The position numbers and the translations under genes are program-made. The notes beneath the pieces were generated by a model, which made no database searches, was not told where the DNA came from, and saw only the letters and a list, made by a program, of their open reading frames with translations. Shown here piece by piece: positions 34,611-43,435 of a DNA stretch of 64,000 nt. The stretch is from assembly GCF_036195045.1 (NCBI RefSeq), contig NZ_CP108100.1, positions 2,728,001 to 2,792,000 of the forward strand. Reading direction: 5' to 3'. Within the stretch, counting starts at the first letter, position 1. Every line of letters starts with the position of its first letter. The DNA is from Streptomyces sp. NBC_00236. GTDB taxonomy: Bacteria > Actinomycetota > Actinomycetes > Streptomycetales > Streptomycetaceae.

Positions 34611-37426
34611 GCAAGAACGAGGCGGTCTCACCGTCGGGTATCCCGGTCTTCACCGGCAACCTGGCCCTGCTGGACCGCAGTGTGAGCGCACTGACGAAGG
34701 CCGGAGGGTCGATCGCCACGTCCGCCGGTGACGTACACGGCAGCTTCGGCGGTCTCCAGGCGTTCTACAAGGCGCCCGAGGCCGACCAGTTGTTCACGAC
34801 GACGAAGCCGGTCGCGGACCGCGGGACGTCCCTGAAGTCGGACCTGGCCACGATCACGGCCGCGCTGAGCACGTACTCGGACGACGCCCACCCGCTCGTC
34901 GAGAAACTCAAGCAGCTCAAGCGCGAGGCCGACGCCTTCGTCGTTCAGATCAGGGACGACGACAAGTGGCGTGAGGACGGCGACCTGGTCGATGAGAACA
35001 ACCACCGCCACGACGAGGTCATCGAGACGTGGACGGCGTTCCAGGCAGTGGAGCGGGCCTGCCACGACAAGATCGCCGCTCTGGTCGGCGGCCCTGCGCT
35101 GAAGATCGATGACGGCTCCGGCAAGAAGGGGACGTACGGCTACGACGCCGAGACCCTCAAGCACGCCGAGGGCCTGCCCTGGGGCGACCCGGTCGAGGAG
35201 TCCAAGCCCTGGTACCAACTTCACGAGCACGCCTGGGACTTCATCAAGGGCTTCGCCGTCGACGGTGTCTGGGGCACGATCAAGGGCCTGGGCACGCTGG
35301 TCGGCACGGATGGCTGGGACTCGGCCAAGCAGGCCTGGTCGGGCCTGGGCAAGCTCGCGACGGGCCTGGCGATCACGGCCACTCCGCTGGGCGTGGCGTA
35401 CTGGATGACCCCCGAGGACCAACTCCCCTCCTACCTGCGTGATTCCCGCAACGCGGTGAAGGAGACCGGGAAGGCCCTGCTGGCCTGGGACCAGTGGGGC
35501 GAGAACCCGTCCCGCGCCGCCGGGGCGGTGACGTTCAACGTCATCACGACGGTCTTCACCGGTGGCGCGGGCGGCGCGGCCTCCGGCGCCGGAAAGGCGG
35601 CCCTGGCGGCGAAGGCGCTGTCCACCGCGGGCAAGGTGGGCCGGTTCGTCGACCCGATGACGTACGTCTTCAAGGGCGCGGGCATGGGCCTGACGAAGAT
35701 CGGCGACGTGATGGCCGGCTTCAAGGGGCTCGGCACCTTCGAGGTCCCCGCCCTCCCGGAAGGCGCCATCACCCTCCCGGACGGCGGCTTCAAACTCGCC
35801 GACGGAACCCTGCACCTCCCGGAGGGCTCAGCGATCCCGGAGGCCGCGTTCGAGGTCCCCAGCAACTCCTTCAAGCTCCCGGACGGCGCGGAGATCCCGG
35901 CCGACGCGATCGACCTGGGCGACGGCGTGGTCCGCCTCCCCGAGGGCATGGCACCCCCGACCGGCTCCCTCCGCATCCCGGAAGGCGCCCTCAAACTCCC
36001 CGAAGGCACAACAGCCCTGCCCGAGAACGTACTCAAGGGCACGGACGAGCACGGCAACACCGTCTACCTGGACCGCCCGGGCAACGTCCTCAAGGAGGAC
36101 GGCACCCTCGCACAACACCACAGCGCCGCGAAGCGGGAAGGCCTGGACACCGGTGCGGATACCCCGGCCACCCTGCCCCCGGCCCAGCAGCCGGTACTGG
36201 TCGGCGCGCACACGGTGGGCGGAAGCACGGACGGGACGCTCCGGATGGGCGACGACCTGGGGGACGTGGGGCGGGGCGGCAACGGCGCCACCGATCTCGG
36301 CAGGACGCCAGGCGGAGCGACAAACAACCTGCCGGGCGGATCAGCCGGCCACCACATGCCCAGCAACAGCCTGGACGGCGGCGGGCCGGGCGGCGGCCGC
36401 CCAACGAACCACCTCGATGGTGGAGGACCCGGCGGGGGCCATGCCGACCTCGGGGCCACCGGCGGCCACGACGTGCCCGATAACGCAGGCGCCGCTACGG
36501 CCGACGGTGCTACGGCTTCGCCGGCGCATCGGGCAGACGAGGGCGCCGCCGCAAGTAGCGGTGGGAGTTCCGCCGAGCGAGAACTGACTGCCGCCGAGCG
36601 GAAGAAGCTGCAAGACAAGCATGTGTGGCTGGCCAACAACAACGACGTGTGGCGCGACGCTCACTACCGAGGCGACGGCCATCGCTGGGACAAGAACGTC
36701 AAGGTCGACGGCGTTGAACTGCCCATCCTCAAGAAGGACGCCAACGGCACATGGGTAGCCAAGTACGACCTGCCGCACGGCCCTTCGGAGATCAAGCACG
36801 GCCGAACACCGCTCAAGCCGGACTCCGCCGACCCCAGGCACCTCCCACAGCTTGACGAGGCAGCAAAGAACAGCAGGGTGAGCGTGGATCTCTCCAACGC
36901 TGAAAGAGCATTCAAAGACGACCCATCGCCCCAGAACCACTCCGATCTTGACACGGCGACCACTGCCTACCGCGATCAATTGGCCGATATTCCCAACAAC
37001 AGCAAGCACTCGGAGAGGCTCGGCGAGAAGGCATCCAGGCTCCACACCATCCCCAAGATCTTCCCGACAGCCAAATACGTTGATCTCCCCAGGACACCAA
37101 ACGGCGCCAACATGCTTGACGACCTATACGAGATCGGCGATGACGGCAGCTATCTCGTTGTTGAGCAAAAGGGGCCGAAGGCGAATCTGAACCCTCCTCG
37201 CCTCGGCGCCGGTCCAGCCGCAAACATGATGGTCAAGCAAGGGACGAGACCATACCTGGAAACAATTTTCCATGAGATGTGGAAGCGAGGCGGCAAGGAC
37301 AGGCAGCTCGCGGAGAAGCTATTCGACGCCCTCGAGAACAAGAAACTGCAGTATGTTCTGGTAAAGGGCCAAGAGAGCGCGGGCTCCTACGACGGATCCG
37401 TGCTTGAGTACTTCAAGATCTACTAG
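34607..37426 (+). CDS. Type VII secreted polymorphic toxin with nuclease-like C-terminus
   Basis: 939 residues from a GTG overlapping the previous stop. The N-terminal 200 residues are helical with GGLQAFYKAPEADQLF near residue 48, a WXG-like export domain. Hydrophobic Ala/Gly-rich stretches lie at about 245-365. About residues 380-480 are short repeats around LPDG/LPEG that could form a beta-solenoid, followed by a Gly/Asp/Asn linker. From about 660 lies the effector domain: D845-D846, then E853-Q-K855 after a YLVV strand (PD-(D/E)XK pattern), then VKQGTRPYLETIFHEM. Base composition falls there (34 of 60 G/C at 37141-37200). The Imm49 gene follows. Confidence 0.85.
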   Translation: MSKNEAVSPSGIPVFTGNLALLDRSVSALTKAGGSIATSAGDVHGSFGGLQAFYKAPEADQLFTTTKPVADRGTSLKSDLATITAALSTYSDDAHPLVEKLKQLKREADAFVVQIRDDDKWREDGDLVDENNHRHDEVIETWTAFQAVERACHDKIAALVGGPALKIDDGSGKKGTYGYDAETLKHAEGLPWGDPVEESKPWYQLHEHAWDFIKGFAVDGVWGTIKGLGTLVGTDGWDSAKQAWSGLGKLATGLAITATPLGVAYWMTPEDQLPSYLRDSRNAVKETGKALLAWDQWGENPSRAAGAVTFNVITTVFTGGAGGAASGAGKAALAAKALSTAGKVGRFVDPMTYVFKGAGMGLTKIGDVMAGFKGLGTFEVPALPEGAITLPDGGFKLADGTLHLPEGSAIPEAAFEVPSNSFKLPDGAEIPADAIDLGDGVVRLPEGMAPPTGSLRIPEGALKLPEGTTALPENVLKGTDEHGNTVYLDRPGNVLKEDGTLAQHHSAAKREGLDTGADTPATLPPAQQPVLVGAHTVGGSTDGTLRMGDDLGDVGRGGNGATDLGRTPGGATNNLPGGSAGHHMPSNSLDGGGPGGGRPTNHLDGGGPGGGHADLGATGGHDVPDNAGAATADGATASPAHRADEGAAASSGGSSAERELTAAERKKLQDKHVWLANNNDVWRDAHYRGDGHRWDKNVKVDGVELPILKKDANGTWVAKYDLPHGPSEIKHGRTPLKPDSADPRHLPQLDEAAKNSRVSVDLSNAERAFKDDPSPQNHSDLDTATTAYRDQLADIPNNSKHSERLGEKASRLHTIPKIFPTAKYVDLPRTPNGANMLDDLYEIGDDGSYLVVEQKGPKANLNPPRLGAGPAANMMVKQGTRPYLETIFHEMWKRGGKDRQLAEKLFDALENKKLQYVLVKGQESAGSYDGSVLEYFKIY

Positions 37427-37439
37427 AGGAGAGAAACCA

Positions 37440-38309
37440 GTGGTCACGCGCGTTCCCCGCCACGACTTCCCAGTAGGGGTGACCCAGGACGACATGGCTT
37501 CGCTCACCGAGAGCACCGATCGGGTCCTCGATCGACTTGAAGTGTCGGAGATGTCCCGCTCCCGAGCCCTTGACTGCTGCTTGACCGTGGCCATGTCGCG
37601 CTGTGCCGGCGATCCCCGGGCCGAGAAGATCGAGACCTGGGAGGCGTGGGTCACTGCCATGCAGGTCGGCTCCGCACTGTTCGACTCGGCCACTGCGACA
37701 GAACGGGTGCTGCCCTGTCGCATCGGGATCACCGGTGAGATGAGGCAGCTCCCCGCAACCGGACCGACCTCCTACACGCACGCCGGATCGTGGCTCACTT
37801 CGGTCTACCTTGCCACGATCTGCCGCGAGGAGGAGCGCCTCGACCGTCTCATGCAGGTGCCAGTGTCGTTCCTCCGCGAATCCGGAGCGGTGTTCGACGA
37901 GTACGTCTATGAATGGGTCGAAGCTCTACAGAGCTACTGGGCCCGCCGCTCCAGCGACATGTGGAGCAACCTGGTCACCGCGATCAGTCTTGCCACCCCC
38001 GAGGCTGCCCGGATCGCCGACAAGGACACGCTGCTGAAGATCCTTTACCCACCGCTTGAACTATTTCAGCTCTATAACCGCGGGGAGGCTGACAAGTTCA
38101 ACTCATCACTGAACGAGTTCCTCCACTGGCACAGGCAGTATTGGACCGCGGACGAGGCGCGATCCTTGAGCAGTGACGGCCTGGTTGCTCTCGCCCCGCT
38201 CGCCATCGCGTGCATGGCCTTCGACAACGACTTCGCAATCGAGATCGAATCCGAGTATCTGCCAAAGGAACTACTGCAGTTCGGCTGGTCCGGCGAGATC
38301 GACACCTGA
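37440..38309 (+). CDS. Immunity 49 family protein (cognate immunity)
   Basis: 289 residues from the GTG at 37440, with GAGGAG upstream and only 13 bp after the toxin stop. The sequence follows Imm49 proteins closely: VVTRVPRHDFP at the start, ETWEAWVTAMQVGSALF, LPATGPTSY, FDEYVYEWVEALQSYW, ILYPPLELF and ESEYLPKELLQFGW at the end. Imm49 members are all-helical cytoplasmic proteins that neutralise nuclease toxins of the polymorphic type. G+C is lower than in neighbours, in line with toxin/immunity modules that move between strains. Confidence 0.88.
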   Translation: MVTRVPRHDFPVGVTQDDMASLTESTDRVLDRLEVSEMSRSRALDCCLTVAMSRCAGDPRAEKIETWEAWVTAMQVGSALFDSATATERVLPCRIGITGEMRQLPATGPTSYTHAGSWLTSVYLATICREEERLDRLMQVPVSFLRESGAVFDEYVYEWVEALQSYWARRSSDMWSNLVTAISLATPEAARIADKDTLLKILYPPLELFQLYNRGEADKFNSSLNEFLHWHRQYWTADEARSLSSDGLVALAPLAIACMAFDNDFAIEIESEYLPKELLQFGWSGEIDT

Positions 38310-38324
38310 GCACCATCAGGGGTT

Positions 38325-38580
38325 TTCGAGACGCGCAGTACCAGGCCCGTTCGGCGCCTTGTTCCGCGTCCGCGCCTGTCCGTAGGTAGTTGAGCAGGGT
38401 GGTCATGACTCGGCGGCGTCCGAAGGCGTAGACCGCGGGTCCAACGAACCAGAGCAAGAAGTTGGGGTCCGGGTCGTAGACGGCTGCGGCCATCTACGGG
38501 GCGAAGAACTCTTCGGGCAGGTGGGTGCGTTCGAGCAATTGCTTGCGCACCGCATGGGCACGAACATCAGCTTTGAACAT
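38325..38580 (-). pseudogene. Remnant of a hypothetical HEAT-like protein gene
   Basis: Read on the minus strand from the ATG at 38580, the frame gives MFKADVRAHAVRKQ, then THLPEEFFAP, a TAG, then MAAAVYDPDPNFLLWFVGPA, YAFGRRRVMTTLLNYLRTG and ERAWYCAS before losing similarity next to the Imm49 stop. I recall the block with YDPDP, FGRRRV and RAWY from intact Streptomyces hypothetical proteins. One in-frame stop and loss of the C-terminus mark it as decayed. Confidence 0.6.
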
Positions 38581-39275
38581 TGCCCTGCACCTGCACACCG
38601 GGCTGCGGCGAGTGGGCTCCCGAACACATCGCCAAGGCGCTCCAGCAGTTCGAGGCCGCCAAACGCGCGGTCGACGAGTCGGGCCAAGCCCCGCCGATGG
38701 AGCCCGAAGTCCTGGAGGCTGTCATGCAATGCCTCACCTGGATGCGGCGCGCGCAAGCACGACCGGGCTACGGCGTTATCGGCTTCTGCTCCTGATGCCG
38801 AGGCAACGGCGGACGGGGGTGCCTGTCCTCTCCGCCGAGCCGCCGGCCCCCAACGCCTGCGACCCGGAGTCGAGAGTGATGTGGGTGCTCGCCCACGCGC
38901 CCGACGCCGCTCCAGCAGCCCCCGCCGCACCCACTTCGCTCTCAACTCCCCGTCGATCGATGCGCGCCCAAGCGCGGGGCCGATGGCGGCGAGCTCCTTG
39001 CGCTGCAGCAGCAGGTTCGTCAGCGCCGCCCCGAAGCCCTCCCGGCCCCCAGAGGTCAAGGCGCGCAGCGCGTGGAGCGCGATCGTGTCGCCGCGTTGCG
39101 GCACGTCGAGGCACGCCGTCCTGGGCCGCCACTACGACAGCCCGGCCTTCCTTGCGCGGAGCACTATCCCGATCTTGTGTGGCTCTACGAGCAGCACAGA
39201 TGCGGCGGGCAGCCCCGGCACAGGCCACCAACTGCCCTTGCGTTAGAGCGCGGTTCAACACCTACCGTGCCCCTC
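38581..39275. other. Degenerate region with no convincing gene
   Basis: 695 bp upstream of the SDR gene. Open frames exist on both strands but none has a ribosome site, codon bias and family match together. Possible remnants are a plus-strand piece at 38580-38795 (EWAPEHIAKALQQFEAAKRA) and AEHYPDLVWLYEQHR near 39160-39205. It looks like the decayed edge of the effector module. Confidence 0.5.
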
Positions 39276-40235
39276 ATGACGACACCTCAGCACAAGATCG
39301 GCTCGGGCTTCGGTGCCCGCAGCACCGCGGACGACGTCCTCAGCGGGATCGACCTGTCCGGCAGCACCGCGATCGTCACCGGCGGCTACTCGGGGCTCGG
39401 CCTGGAGGCGACCCGTGCCCTGGCGGCCGCCGGGGCACGGGTCATCGTTCCGGCCCGGCGGCCGGCGGCCGCCCGGGAGGCCCTCGCGGGCATCGACGGC
39501 GTCGAGACCGACGACCTCGACCTGGCCGACCTCGACAGCGTGCGCGGGTTCGCCGAGCGGTTCCTGGCCTCGGGGCGCGACGTCGACATCGTGATCAACA
39601 ACGCCGGGATCATGGCCTGTCCCGAGACACGGGTCGGACCGGGGTGGGAGGCGCAGTTCGCCACCAATCACCTCGGCCACTTCGCCCTCGTCAACCATCT
39701 CTGGCCGGCCATCGCCCGCGGTGGCGCCCGTGTGGTCGCCGTGTCCTCCGGCGCGCACGGCATGGGTATGCGCTGGGACGACGTGCACTTCGAGCGCGGC
39801 TACGACCGGTGGGCGGCGTACGGGCAGGCCAAGGCGGCGAACGTGCTGTTCGCCGTGCACCTCGACGCACTCGGCCGTGACGCCGGAGTCAGGGCCTTCG
39901 CCGTGCACCCGGGCAGCATCCTCACTCCGCTCCAGCGCCACCTCGCGAAGGCGGACATGGTGGACGCCGGCTGGATCGACGAGAACGGCACCCCGACCGA
40001 CCCCACCTTCAAGACGCCCGGGCAGGGCGCGGCGACGGAGATCTGGGCGGCGGTCTCCCCCCAACTGGCGGGCATGGGCGGGGTGTACTGCGAGGACTGC
40101 GACATCGCCGAGCCGGCCGCCGACGGCGCGGAAGGCGGTGTGCACGCACACGCGACCGACGCGGAGCAGGCTGCCCGCCTGTGGGCGCTGTCGGCCGACC
40201 TCACGGGCGTCGACGCCTTCGCGGCGGCCCGCTGA
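39276..40235 (+). CDS. Short-chain dehydrogenase/reductase (retinol dehydrogenase-like)
   Basis: 319 residues from the ATG at 39276. The Rossmann nucleotide site is TGGYSGLG (usually TGxxxGIG), the NNAG motif is INNAGIM, the catalytic Ser is in VVAVSSGAHG, and the YxxxK pair is YGQAKAAN. Sequences of this length with an NHLGHF motif belong to the WW-oxidoreductase/retinol dehydrogenase-like SDRs, acting on lipid or aromatic carbonyls with NAD(P). The C-terminus carries a Cys-rich VYCEDCD stretch common in this subgroup. The open frame further upstream is decayed sequence. Convergent with the MFS gene. Confidence 0.88.
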   Translation: MTTPQHKIGSGFGARSTADDVLSGIDLSGSTAIVTGGYSGLGLEATRALAAAGARVIVPARRPAAAREALAGIDGVETDDLDLADLDSVRGFAERFLASGRDVDIVINNAGIMACPETRVGPGWEAQFATNHLGHFALVNHLWPAIARGGARVVAVSSGAHGMGMRWDDVHFERGYDRWAAYGQAKAANVLFAVHLDALGRDAGVRAFAVHPGSILTPLQRHLAKADMVDAGWIDENGTPTDPTFKTPGQGAATEIWAAVSPQLAGMGGVYCEDCDIAEPAADGAEGGVHAHATDAEQAARLWALSADLTGVDAFAAAR

Positions 40236-40275
40236 GGGCCGTCGACCGGCCCGGGAACGCCGACCGGGCGGCCCC

Positions 40276-41793
40276 TCACTCCTCCCGCAACGGCACCTCC
40301 CGCATCAACCACGCCGCCAGGAAGATCACCACCCCCAGCACCGCGGCGCCGATCAGCACCCCGTGCAGGCCCTCGGTGACCGCTGTCCCCACCGCGTCCC
40401 GGACGCCCTCCGGCATCCCGCGTACCGCCTCCGGCGTCCAGGCCGTGCCGCCCTCCGGCATACCGGACGCGTGGAGGCGGCTCGTGTAGACGGCGCCGAG
40501 CACCGCGATGCCCAGGGAGCTGCCGATCGTACGGACGAGGGTGGTGGTTCCGGTGGCGGCGCCCATGTCGCGGGGTGTCGCGCTGTTGATCGTGACGAGC
40601 AGCGTGCTCTGCATCAACAGGCCCATGCCCACGCCCAGTACGAGGGTCAGGGCGGAGGTCACCGCCGTGGGGGTGCCGGTGTCCACCGTCATCAGCAGGA
40701 CGAGTGCGCCCGCGGCCGTCAGCGCCCCGCCGATGATGGGGTAGGGGCGCAGGCGGCCGCCGCCCGCGAGGAGTTTGCCGACCAGGAGCTGTGCGCCGAA
40801 CATCCCCGCCATCAGCGGGAGCAGCAGCATGCCGCTGACCGTCGAGGAGGCGCCGCGTACGAACTGCATGTACAGCGGCAGGTAGGCGGACGCCCCGAGC
40901 ATTGCCGCGCCCACCAGGAACGTGAGGACCTGGGCGAGCGTGAAGTTGCGGTCGGCGAAAAGGCGGGGCGGGATGATCGGTTCGGCGGCCCGTCGCTCGA
41001 CCCGGGCGAACCAGGCCAGGGCGAGGGCGCCCGTCACCCCGAGGCCGATGATCTGCGGCGACGACCAGGCGTACCGCGTACCGCCCCAGCTGCCCACCAG
41101 GGTCAGGGCCAGGATCGCGGTGCAGAGCAGGCCGACCCCCGCGCAGTCGATCCGCGCCTTGATCCTTTCGGTGTGCAGGTGCAGGCGCAGCCCGACCACG
41201 AGGAGCGCGAGGACGCCGATCGGGATGTTGACGTAGAAGACCCAGCGCCAGTTCAGCTGGTCGGTGAGGAAGCCGCCGAGCAGCGGCCCGCCGACCAGGG
41301 CGACCGGCATCATCGCCCCGATCATCGCCTGCGAGCGGCCCGCCTGGGAGGGCGGCAGCATGACGCCGATGATGGAGATGGCGCCGACCATGAGGCCGCC
41401 CGCGCCGAGTCCCTGGACGGCGCGGAAGGCGATGAGCTGCCCCATGTCCTGGGCGATTCCGGAGAGTACGGATCCGGCGAGGAACACCGTGACCGACCAG
41501 ATGAAGCTGCCTTTGCGCCCGTAGAGGTCGCCGAGCTTGCCCCAGAGGGGTGTGGAGAGGGAGGCGGTGAGCAGATAGGCGGTCACCACCCAGGACAGGT
41601 GGTCGAGGCCGCCCAGGTCGCCGACGATCGTGGGCAGGGCCGTGCCGACGATCGTGCCGTCGAGAAGGCCGAGCATCAGGCCCAGCAGGAGGCCGAACAG
41701 GACGAGCTTCGACGGGCCACGGCTTTCCTCCGCGGGTGGTCGGGCGGCGTCGGGCGGTGGCCGGCCGGGGGTGTCCTTCGTGTACTGGCTCAT
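40276..41793 (-). CDS. MFS transporter, DHA2-type drug exporter
   Basis: 505 residues with about 14 membrane helices. Motifs include LLDGTIVGTALPTI in helix 1, WGKLGDLYGRKG (motif A) after helix 2 and GLGAGGLMVG near helix 4/5, all typical of QacA/EmrB-type proton-drug antiporters. A GAGGGC ribosome site precedes the ATG. It lies 15 bp after the FMN reductase gene on the same strand, and both face a TetR regulator, suggesting export and reduction of the same toxic compound, possibly a quinone or nitro compound. Confidence 0.92.
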   Translation of the reverse strand: MSQYTKDTPGRPPPDAARPPAEESRGPSKLVLFGLLLGLMLGLLDGTIVGTALPTIVGDLGGLDHLSWVVTAYLLTASLSTPLWGKLGDLYGRKGSFIWSVTVFLAGSVLSGIAQDMGQLIAFRAVQGLGAGGLMVGAISIIGVMLPPSQAGRSQAMIGAMMPVALVGGPLLGGFLTDQLNWRWVFYVNIPIGVLALLVVGLRLHLHTERIKARIDCAGVGLLCTAILALTLVGSWGGTRYAWSSPQIIGLGVTGALALAWFARVERRAAEPIIPPRLFADRNFTLAQVLTFLVGAAMLGASAYLPLYMQFVRGASSTVSGMLLLPLMAGMFGAQLLVGKLLAGGGRLRPYPIIGGALTAAGALVLLMTVDTGTPTAVTSALTLVLGVGMGLLMQSTLLVTINSATPRDMGAATGTTTLVRTIGSSLGIAVLGAVYTSRLHASGMPEGGTAWTPEAVRGMPEGVRDAVGTAVTEGLHGVLIGAAVLGVVIFLAAWLMREVPLREE

Positions 41794-41808
41794 GGCTGCC
41801 CTCGCCCC

Positions 41809-42405
41809 TCAGGCGGCGTACGGGTGGGTGGCCCGGGCGTCCCGCAGTGCGTGCCCCCACCAGGCGAGCTGGTCCAGCAGCGCCTTGGCGGCCGTGTCCA
41901 CCTGGGGGTCGTCCACGGCGCCGTCCTCGCCGAACTGTCCGTAGGCGTTGTGGAAGCTGACCGTGTTGCGGATGGTCGTGGCGTTCAGCTCGGCCATCAC
42001 GACCCGGAGCTGCTCCACGGCGCGCAGACCGCCGGAGAGACCGCCGTAGGACACGAAGGCGACCGGCTTGGCGTGCCACTGCTCGTTGTGCCAGTCGATG
42101 GCGTTCTTCAGGGACGCGGGAAAGCTGTGGTTGTACTCCGGCGTGACGAAGACGAAGGCATCGGCCGCCGCGAGGCGCGGTGACACCAGGGCGAGGGCCT
42201 TCTCGGTGCCCGGTGCGGGCGGCTGCCCGAACGCGGGGAAGACGGTGGGCAGCGGGGTCTCGGCGAGGTCGACGACGTCCACGGTCATGTCGTCGCGCTG
42301 GGCGAGGTGCCCCTTCAGCCACTGGGTGACGACGGGTGCGAACCGGCCCTCGCGGGTGCTGCCGACGACGACGGCGACGCGGAGCTGCGGACGGGTGCTG
42401 GGCAT
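41809..42405 (-). CDS. NADPH-dependent FMN reductase (flavodoxin fold)
   Basis: 198 residues from the ATG at 42405, with GGGGGGA 4 nt upstream. The start RVAVVVGSTREGRFAP is the FMN phosphate loop, TPEYNHSFPASLKNAIDW is the second flavin signature, and FVSYGGLSGGLRAVEQL the third. These enzymes reduce flavin, quinones, azo dyes or chromate with NAD(P)H. It is the first gene of the operon with the DHA2 exporter and is divergent from the TetR gene across an elaborate operator. Confidence 0.93.
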   Translation of the reverse strand: MPSTRPQLRVAVVVGSTREGRFAPVVTQWLKGHLAQRDDMTVDVVDLAETPLPTVFPAFGQPPAPGTEKALALVSPRLAAADAFVFVTPEYNHSFPASLKNAIDWHNEQWHAKPVAFVSYGGLSGGLRAVEQLRVVMAELNATTIRNTVSFHNAYGQFGEDGAVDDPQVDTAAKALLDQLAWWGHALRDARATHPYAA

Positions 42406-42437
42406 GGGTCCCCCCTGGAACCTGGAAGCGGTGGATG

Positions 42438-42510
42438 TGTACAGCGTATTTCTGTGCGTACAACGTATCCATCGATGTGTACGTTGTCCACTGCCGGATA
42501 CGTTGTACGC
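42438..42510. promoter_or_regulatory. Multi-site operator of the TetR regulator
   Basis: GCGTACAACGTATCC (42456-42470) and its exact complement GGATACGTTGTACGC (42496-42510) are 15-bp inverted arms 25 bp apart. Two further related half-sites are TGTACAGCGTAT (about 42438-42449) and TGTACGTTGTCC (about 42477-42488). Four copies of the GTACAACGTA theme in the 132-bp divergent gap imply binding of two dimers and tight control of both transcription units. Confidence 0.8.
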
Positions 42511-42537
42511 TGACCGCTGACCGAGAGGAGCCCGCCC

Positions 42538-43287
42538 GTGGCCGGCCAGAAGAAGGACAGCGGCAGGAGCGACAGCAAGGGGCCCGACCTGTCCCTCTGG
42601 CAGCGCCTCCAACAGCCGGCGACCGCGCCCCGCGCCTCGCTGACCCTGGAGCGGATCGGGACCGTCGCCGTGGAGATCGCCGACGCGGAGGGGTTCGCCG
42701 CGGTCACGATGCGCAGGCTCGCCACGGAACTGGGGGTCGCCCCCATGGCCGCCTACCGCCACGTCTCCGGCAAGGACGATCTGTGGGCGCTGATGGCCGA
42801 GCGCGTGACCACGGAGATGCGGATCCCCGACGAGGTGACCGGATGGCGCGAGGTGCTGCGCGCCTTCGGCCTGCTGACCCGGGACATGATGCTGCGGCAC
42901 CCCTGGGTGGGGCAGCTGCCCACCCATCTCTTCGTGCTCACACCCGGCCGGCTGGCCATCGCCGAACGGCAGCTGGCGGCGCTCGACGGACTCGGCCTCG
43001 ACGAGGACGCGATGATGGTCGCGTTCCGTACCGTCAGCGCGTTCGCCCACGGCTCGACGCAGTCGGAAGTGGCCCTGAAGGAGTGGACGGAGTCCGCGGG
43101 CTGGTCGTCCGGCGACGAGACCCGGCTGGGCCTGGCCCCGCAGATGATGTACCTGATGGAGACCGGCCGCTATCCCACGTACCAGCGCTACGGACGGCGC
43201 GCGACCCGCAAGGACGACGCGACCTGGGCGTTCGAGACGGGTCTGGACTGCGTACTGGACGGGATCGCCGCCCGGTTCGGCATCTGA
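42538..43287 (+). CDS. TetR/AcrR family regulator
   Basis: 249 residues from a GTG with GAGAGGAG upstream. After about 35 polar residues lies the TetR helix-turn-helix: IGTVAVEIADAEGFAAVTMRRLATELGVAPMAAYRHVSGKDDL. The C-terminal ligand domain, including RHPWVGQLPTH and the conserved TFRTVSAFAHG-like helix, is of the TetR_C_1 type. It is divergent from the FMN reductase/exporter operon and is the likely repressor acting at the operator between them. Confidence 0.9.
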   Translation: MAGQKKDSGRSDSKGPDLSLWQRLQQPATAPRASLTLERIGTVAVEIADAEGFAAVTMRRLATELGVAPMAAYRHVSGKDDLWALMAERVTTEMRIPDEVTGWREVLRAFGLLTRDMMLRHPWVGQLPTHLFVLTPGRLAIAERQLAALDGLGLDEDAMMVAFRTVSAFAHGSTQSEVALKEWTESAGWSSGDETRLGLAPQMMYLMETGRYPTYQRYGRRATRKDDATWAFETGLDCVLDGIAARFGI

Positions 43288-43383
43288 GGGCGGCCCCCGG
43301 GAACAGCGATCACCGGCCTCCCCGTCGGCGTGCTCAGCATCACCCTGGACAGCTCCGGTGACCGCCGGGTAACTTTTAACCAA

Positions 43384-43403
43384 GGCTGAGCAAGCGCTTA
43401 GCC
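43384..43403. promoter_or_regulatory. Inverted repeat upstream of the acyl-CoA dehydrogenase
   Basis: GGCTGAGCAAGCGCTTAGCC is a 20-bp near-palindrome (GGCT-AGC / GCT-AGCC) 32 bp before the start of the acyl-CoA dehydrogenase gene, next to an AT-rich TAACTTTTAACC. Its symmetry and place suit a TetR-type fatty acid regulator encoded elsewhere. Confidence 0.5.
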
Positions 43404-43435
43404 AAGCCGAGCGAAGCCGACCAGGGAGGCACCCC

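Noticed and set aside
38403..39104. 234-codon minus-strand frame
   Set aside because: It covers the pseudogene remains in a different frame and shows no motif, ribosome site or proper codon bias.
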